A stretch of 64,000 nucleotides of DNA from Harmothoe impar (Eukaryota > Annelida > Polychaeta > Phyllodocida > Polynoidae), in the NCBI GenBank assembly GCA_947462335.1, contig OX381705.1, positions 46,762,175 through 46,826,174 of the forward strand, written 5' to 3'. The notes beneath the pieces were generated by a model that had not been told where the DNA came from, made no database searches, and saw only the letters and a list, made by a program, of their open reading frames with translations. Both the position numbers and the translations under genes were made by a program. This document shows positions 59,151-64,000 of this stretch, piece by piece (position 1 is the stretch's first letter; every line of letters begins with the position of its first letter).

Positions 59151-59451
59151 TTTCAAAGCCCTATTAACTCTTCCCGGGTCAGACCCATCTACTTCAATCA
59201 CGTAAAACGAGTCATTTTTCAATAACAGTAACTTTTATTGTTCACAACTTGAACATTTTTAACAGTGTAAACCTCTAGCTTCGAGGTGTATTAAATCTGG
59301 GTAATGTGGTAACAACCTTAGAGACTCGCTTCTTGGAGTCTGTGTAACAGTAACATAAATTCAAATGTATACAGTGTAACAACTGTGTGCCTTTTAGACA
59401 CTGAACAAGTGCAGCAAAAGCCGCTTCTGATAGCTACCATCAGCCCTTGAC
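59151..59451 (-). other. DIRS element 2 region between recombinase stop and internal complementary region
   Basis: About 300 bp of AT-rich element sequence. I see no ORF or repeat. The recombinase 3' UTR and poly(A) site probably lie here. Confidence 0.5.
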
Positions 59452-60585
59452 TTAATCAGTCTGGTTTGCACCTAGCAGTGCCTCTCCCACCTGTACCCGT
59501 GGTTTCTCGCTAACCACCTTTTTCAGGTAGTACTTTGCCATGGTGGCTTCCCTTTTCCATGACCCATACTGTAGCAAGAGATCTGTTGAGATTCCCAATT
59601 TTGCCCCTGCCGAGCAACCTGCCCCCCTTAGTGAGTGGGCCCCAAATCTCTTTGTATTTACCCCACTTGCCCTCATGGTCTGTAGGACCCATCTAGAGAT
59701 TGTGTCCCTCGACACTCCATCATGTGGTGAGATAAATGAAACAAACAACATTTGTGACATCCTGAGGGCCTCCGTCCTCTCTATGTATCTCCGGAGGGCC
59801 CTGACTACACATAGATTTACATTGTCATTGTAGGGTTTGAACTTCACCTTGAGAAGTTTCTCCCCTGTTTTAGCCGTTTTTAGGGGAAACAGGAGAACAA
59901 AGGAGACTGACCCATCATCAGCCTCCTCCATTCTGTCCAGGCTCAGTCCCATGGCTAATTGTCCTCTATGGCCGGAGATCAATAACATAAGACACAAAAC
60001 CTTCTTCCCCAGTTTTTCCAATGACATTTTAGAGTTTCTACCCCAGTATTTCAGGGTGTTGAATACCAGCTGTACATCCCAAAAGTAAGTATGCTTGGGT
60101 TTCGGTGGGTTTCGTAGGTAGGAAGTTCTCACCGCTCTGGTGACCCAGTACTTCCTTCCCATAGTGTCCGCGTTTGTGGTCTTGGGAAGTACCACCGATA
60201 GTGCACATCTGGCCGCATTTATAGCTCCATATGAGTATTTGCGTTCTGACATATCACAAATAAAGTCACACACCTGTGCTTCAGTCGCGTTTTCCTTATC
60301 TATTTTCTTAATTAGACAATGAGTATACCATTTCTTAATATATTGATTATAAACCTTATGGGTTCCTCCTTTCCAGCTCTCTATAAGGAACCTGGCCGTT
60401 CTGCGGCTACATTTCAGTTCCCTTACCAACTTGAACTCTAGAGTTCTAAAATAATCAAACCGAGGCCTTTGGGGAACTTCCCGTCTGCGTCCTTGTTTCT
60501 CTGGAGGTTTCCTCTTTTCCTGCCGATTTTCATTCTTCGTTTGGCGTTCGATACCAGCCTCGTGTACCAGGGAGCAGTCGGCCAT
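59452..60585 (-). CDS. Tyrosine recombinase, DIRS element 2
   Basis: 377 codons from an ATG. Catalytic motifs are SGHRGQ, H-x-x-R in AHSLRGAG, YGSW (Tyr where many relatives have His) and the nucleophile in MAKYYLKK. The basic N-terminus (RQEKRKPPEKQG) precedes the core. It overlaps the RT frame by 148 nt. Architecture and motifs match the element 1 recombinase. Confidence 0.93.
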   Translation of the reverse strand: MADCSLVHEAGIERQTKNENRQEKRKPPEKQGRRREVPQRPRFDYFRTLEFKLVRELKCSRRTARFLIESWKGGTHKVYNQYIKKWYTHCLIKKIDKENATEAQVCDFICDMSERKYSYGAINAARCALSVVLPKTTNADTMGRKYWVTRAVRTSYLRNPPKPKHTYFWDVQLVFNTLKYWGRNSKMSLEKLGKKVLCLMLLISGHRGQLAMGLSLDRMEEADDGSVSFVLLFPLKTAKTGEKLLKVKFKPYNDNVNLCVVRALRRYIERTEALRMSQMLFVSFISPHDGVSRDTISRWVLQTMRASGVNTKRFGAHSLRGAGCSAGAKLGISTDLLLQYGSWKREATMAKYYLKKVVSEKPRVQVGEALLGANQTD

Positions 60586-62366
60586 TGAGGGGCCACGACC
60601 ACTGCCTTGAAGGGGGTGTCCACCAGCATCTTCTTGAGCACTCGGGGCAGTAGTCTGGGGGGAGGAAAAGCATAAACGTACCAGTTAGTCCATGACATAG
60701 TAAATGCATCTACAGGCATGGTTCCAGGGTCAGGTTTGTAAGACATGTAAAGTGGACATTTGGCATTTTCTCGTGATGCAAATAGGTCAACCTCTGGCCT
60801 GCCAAAGGTTTGACATATTTTCTCAAACAACTTGTCACTAAGTGACCATTCCAGATTGTCAGCGAAGACCCTTGATGCTTTGTCAGCCGCATCATTTTGG
60901 ACACCTGGGATAAAGGACACTGTGACCCAGTGTCCCCTTTCCTCCATCCAGTCCCAAATTTCCCTTGATTGGGCGTGGCACTCTAGCGACTTAACTCCAC
61001 CCCCTTTGTTTACATAGGCCATGGCGGTGGTGTTATCTGTGGTTACATGGACATAGGTGGGTTCTGGGGGAAGGAACGACTTCAGACCCAGCAGTATGGC
61101 TCTTATTTCTAATATGTTGATGTGCGCAAATTCATCATTTGTCCACCTGCCATTAGTTTCTATGCCTTGTGACACTGCACCCCAGCCCCCATGACTGGCA
61201 TCAGTTTCAATTAGAAAAGCTGGTTCTCCCCTAATTTTTCTTGTGGCTTGAGGGGCATTGTCCCTCCACCAAAGGACATCATCAATTGCCTCCTGTGATA
61301 CGGTCATAGTTTGAGAATAGTCCCTTCCCGTTCTTACAAGCGCCAAATTTTTGTTTCTTTCCAAAACTTTAATATGGGCGATTCCGTAGTCCACAGCTGG
61401 CGTGTATGCCGTCATCAGGCCTACAAGCTCAGCCACAGATTGGATGGTGGGGAATTCAGTTTCTAGTAAGGCAGTGGTGCTGGCCACCATCTTGTCCACC
61501 TTGTCGGGGGGGAGGTACACAATGCTTTGCACAGAATCCAACATAAATCCCAGAAACTTCATTGTAGTGGAAGGTATAAGTGAGGATTTCTCAGGGTGAA
61601 TGACAAGTCCCACACTATCTAGCAAGTACGCCAATTCCCTCACTGCACTAGAACAACCCTCATAGGTCTGGGCAATGATGAACACATCGTCAATGTACTG
61701 GAAACACTCTATTCCTCGTAAATGTGCCTCAGCGAAGATGGGGGCCAAGATTTTTGTGAAAAATCTGGGCCCGCAGGACAGTCCATTTGGCAGCGATGTG
61801 TATTGATACAGCATCCCTCCCCAATAGAATCTGAGGTACTTTCGGTCAAGATAGTGGATTTTCACAGAGTAATAGGCGTCTTTAAGATCGAGCGAGGCGA
61901 GATATGACCCCGGGTCCATCAGTTCCAGAGCTGTGTTGAGGCCATGCATTTTAAAATGCTTATACTCTACCAATTTGTTCAACTGTGTGAGATCAAGTAT
62001 CACCCTTACTTCCCCGTCAGGTTTTGGTTTTGGAAAAATATTTGAAATCCACTCCCCTGCCGAGTGTTTGGCTTCTTCAATTACCCCTTTTTTCAACATT
62101 TTTGAAATTTGTATGTCAATGCCCAGTCTTTCCTCATGGCTCAGGTTATAGGGGCGGGGTACTGCAGCTTGGACTGGTGTCTGGACTAAGGGTATACGCA
62201 TAGCCCTGACCTGCTCAAGCACCCATCTATCACCAGTAAAGTCTGACCAGACTGAGACATAATGAGTGATCTGGCCAGCCTGGAAGGTGGCAGGTGAGTG
62301 CTTAAGTTGAGTGACATCAATAGCAGGGCATAATTGTGAAGTGGACACACCTTCGTTACCTACCAC
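60438..62366 (-). CDS. Reverse transcriptase / RNase H with methyltransferase-like tail, DIRS element 2
   Basis: 642 codons. RT motifs SLDLKDAYY, PNGLSCGPRFF, YIDDVFIIA, MKFLGFMLD. RNase H residues ETDASHGGWG, NILEIRA, TTDNTTAM, AADKASR. The tail has DLFASRENAKC, YKPDPGTMPVD and YAFPPPRLLPRVL, again with FPP. The first start-like codon is GTG overlapping the Gag stop, in the -1 frame, the same arrangement as element 1. Confidence 0.93.
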   Translation of the reverse strand: MVGNEGVSTSQLCPAIDVTQLKHSPATFQAGQITHYVSVWSDFTGDRWVLEQVRAMRIPLVQTPVQAAVPRPYNLSHEERLGIDIQISKMLKKGVIEEAKHSAGEWISNIFPKPKPDGEVRVILDLTQLNKLVEYKHFKMHGLNTALELMDPGSYLASLDLKDAYYSVKIHYLDRKYLRFYWGGMLYQYTSLPNGLSCGPRFFTKILAPIFAEAHLRGIECFQYIDDVFIIAQTYEGCSSAVRELAYLLDSVGLVIHPEKSSLIPSTTMKFLGFMLDSVQSIVYLPPDKVDKMVASTTALLETEFPTIQSVAELVGLMTAYTPAVDYGIAHIKVLERNKNLALVRTGRDYSQTMTVSQEAIDDVLWWRDNAPQATRKIRGEPAFLIETDASHGGWGAVSQGIETNGRWTNDEFAHINILEIRAILLGLKSFLPPEPTYVHVTTDNTTAMAYVNKGGGVKSLECHAQSREIWDWMEERGHWVTVSFIPGVQNDAADKASRVFADNLEWSLSDKLFEKICQTFGRPEVDLFASRENAKCPLYMSYKPDPGTMPVDAFTMSWTNWYVYAFPPPRLLPRVLKKMLVDTPFKAVVVAPQWPTAPWYTRLVSNAKRRMKIGRKRGNLQRNKDADGKFPKGLGLIILEL

Positions 62367-63994
62367 TAGGCGCCTCGACGATTGTTGTCTCGCCTGTCTT
62401 GCTGGTGCAGGTTGTCTAAAGGGGAGTGGTGACCCGGGCCTCGGGGATCCACGTTCCCGTTCGCGCCTCTGCCTGTGTACGTGCCCCGTCTGCCTCCTCG
62501 GCGGCCTCGTCCTTGGGCCTGGGCTCCCCGAAAACCCCGGCCTGAGTGTTGGTTCTGGTTTGCTCCTCCACCCCTGCCTCGACCTCCCCTGCCTCTTGTT
62601 GCTCCCCTGCCTCTGGGGGGTCTGCTGGGAGGTCCCATCAGATCACGCACAAGCCTGTCTGACTTTTTGGCTTGTGCCACCGTCTCTTCCACGTTGCTGC
62701 CAAACAAATTATCCCCACTGATATCAGCCTCCACCACTGAGTGTGCTACCCTTCTATCCAGATTTGGTCTGAGAGCCTGTCGTCGTCTGCGTACAACCGA
62801 GGTGTTTGCATAGAAGGCCAGCTGCATGGCATCTATGGCAGCTATGCCAGTAGCTGCTAGCTCCCCATCTTCTTCCTTACTTCTGCTGACCATTAACTCC
62901 AGGGTGGGGAGGATGGCAACTATCGCCGCCAGAATGGCCGACTGTGTAAGTTGCAGTTCTTTGTCAGCTCTCTTGGTAGCAAAGTCCACCTCCTCAGATC
63001 TGTAGAACCCGGGGTCCATACGTGGGGCTACCAGGGAGGCAGCATTTTTCGGTGGGGGGTACTTGGCAATTAAGTCCTTGGCTTTAGACAAGTCTTTGTA
63101 ATTCTTGTGGAATGTAGACAGTAACTTCGCCATGCCCGGTGACACTTCATCCGAGACATTTTCCTTTTCAGCTTCCTGCACTGCCGCCTGGGCCGCCGCA
63201 GCAAAAGGACTGTCATTCCAATCTTGAAAAGGGTTTACCTCCTCCTCGGCTTCCTCTTCCTCCTGGTCGGCAGTTTCAGACTTTTTCTTTGCCTTCTTGG
63301 CTGGTTTAGGGGCTGTAGCTGTTGGTGGTGACCTTTTGGTAGCACGTGGTTTCTCAGCCCGCTTCTCCTGTGTCAACACCTTCAGGTGTCTGTCAGGGCT
63401 GGACTTCCTTGACACCGATTTAGTTCCAGCTTGTGAAGCCGAGCCTATAGCAGAAGCTTCGTCATAAAGAAAACTGGCCGCAAAATCAGAGTCCGTTTGG
63501 GTGTTTGGGCCCCCAGCACGCCCTCCCTCTTGACTTCGGGCTGGTGACAATGTGTGAGCACGCCTACCTCGTGGTTGGGCGTGGCCATCCTCACTGTCAC
63601 CATTTCTGGCATCCCTGGAGAGACGGCTCTGTCTCTGTCGGTCTGCCTCTTGAGCGTTCATTCTTCTTCTGCGCTCCTCCAGCTGTTTGCTGTAGGCTGC
63701 TAGCCTCTGTCTCTCTCTCCTGAGAAACTCATGGTCGTCCATGGCTTCTAGGTCGTCATTGTTGACTTCCCAGTCGGCTCGGCGGCGGCCCTGCCGGGTT
63801 GGCGAGCGTCCCCGCCCGGTGGGAGCGTTGACAGCCGTAGCGGCCGTGCTGTCAGCGGCGTCACCATTGTTGACAGTCTCCTCGTCCGCCACCCCCGCGC
63901 CTAAATCCTCGTTTTTAGGCGGTTGTGGCATCCGAAACTTGACTTTCTCCTTCATCGTCAACTTCATTGTACTCCCCTGGGATGGAGCATCCAT
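62366..63994 (-). CDS. Gag-like protein with RGG tail, DIRS element 2
   Basis: 542 codons from an ATG (MDAPSQGSTMK) near the window edge. The N-terminal half is charged and low in complexity (an ERRRRMNAQEADRQRQ region and EEEEAEEEV). The conserved core AILPTLELMVSRSKEED and VVRRRRQALRPNL aligns with element 1 Gag. The C-terminus is Gly/Arg-rich (RGRGGRGRGGG), typical of RNA-binding RGG tails. It lacks the RS domain of element 1. An upstream start beyond the window cannot be excluded. Confidence 0.83.
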   Translation of the reverse strand: MDAPSQGSTMKLTMKEKVKFRMPQPPKNEDLGAGVADEETVNNGDAADSTAATAVNAPTGRGRSPTRQGRRRADWEVNNDDLEAMDDHEFLRRERQRLAAYSKQLEERRRRMNAQEADRQRQSRLSRDARNGDSEDGHAQPRGRRAHTLSPARSQEGGRAGGPNTQTDSDFAASFLYDEASAIGSASQAGTKSVSRKSSPDRHLKVLTQEKRAEKPRATKRSPPTATAPKPAKKAKKKSETADQEEEEAEEEVNPFQDWNDSPFAAAAQAAVQEAEKENVSDEVSPGMAKLLSTFHKNYKDLSKAKDLIAKYPPPKNAASLVAPRMDPGFYRSEEVDFATKRADKELQLTQSAILAAIVAILPTLELMVSRSKEEDGELAATGIAAIDAMQLAFYANTSVVRRRRQALRPNLDRRVAHSVVEADISGDNLFGSNVEETVAQAKKSDRLVRDLMGPPSRPPRGRGATRGRGGRGRGGGANQNQHSGRGFRGAQAQGRGRRGGRRGTYTGRGANGNVDPRGPGHHSPLDNLHQQDRRDNNRRGA

Positions 63995-64000
63995 CGTTTG

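Larger units (their letters stand above)
58759..64000 (-). mobile_element. DIRS-type YR retrotransposon, element 2 (truncated by the window)
   Basis: Same plan as element 1: Gag-like, RT/RNase H and tyrosine recombinase ORFs, an internal complementary region at 58999 to about 59150, and a right terminal repeat from 58759. All three ORFs are intact. The left end lies beyond 64,000; the internal region predicts its outer sequence. The right end lies 45 bp upstream of a host exon. The ORFs are related to but clearly distinct from element 1. Confidence 0.92.

Overview
The window looks like invertebrate (animal) nuclear DNA. It is AT-rich with spliceosomal GT-AG introns of a few hundred bases. It holds one long multi-exon gene on the minus strand encoding a single-pass membrane protein, two DIRS-type tyrosine-recombinase retrotransposons, many short inverted-repeat transposons, and several minisatellites. 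I cannot name the species. A sponge or another aquatic invertebrate fits the compact gene and repeat content, but that is a guess.

Layout. Positions 1 to about 16,750 are repeat-bearing DNA with no gene I can support; they include a 1.46 kb fold-back repeat inside degenerate AGC/AGT tracts and a 508 bp inverted-repeat element flanked by TTAA. From 16,899 to 58,714 runs the 3' part of the minus-strand gene. I assembled 46 exons with consistent reading phase, giving about 3,208 residues. The 5' end (start codon, signal peptide, promoter) lies beyond base 64,000. The protein is a tandem array of at least 28 copies of an unrecognised domain of about 100 to 120 residues. The basic module is a long exon A (phase 2 in, phase 1 out) plus a short exon B (phase 1 in, phase 2 out), with a glycine codon split across most B/A joins. 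After the array come one transmembrane helix and an 80-residue tyrosine-rich cytoplasmic tail. Two polybasic furin-type sites occur, one on a 33 nt micro-exon and one in the last short B exon.

Mobile DNA. DIRS element 1 (27,794-34,627) is complete: Gag-like protein with a long RS domain, RT/RNase H with a methyltransferase-like tail, tyrosine recombinase, inverted terminal repeats, and an internal complementary region carrying both outer ends side by side. DIRS element 2 starts at 58,759 and leaves the window at 64,000. Both lie in introns of the host gene, on its strand, with intact ORFs. Other introns hold PIF/Harbinger-like elements flanked by TTA, a TA-flanked element in a tandem array, a family with 7 bp duplications, a 1.84 kb minisatellite of 16 bp units, and two minisatellites in mirror orientation.

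How it works together: the host gene appears to be a large cell-surface protein grown by duplication of a two-exon module. Its introns have served as landing sites for transposons; the two DIRS insertions add most of the length to the introns they occupy.
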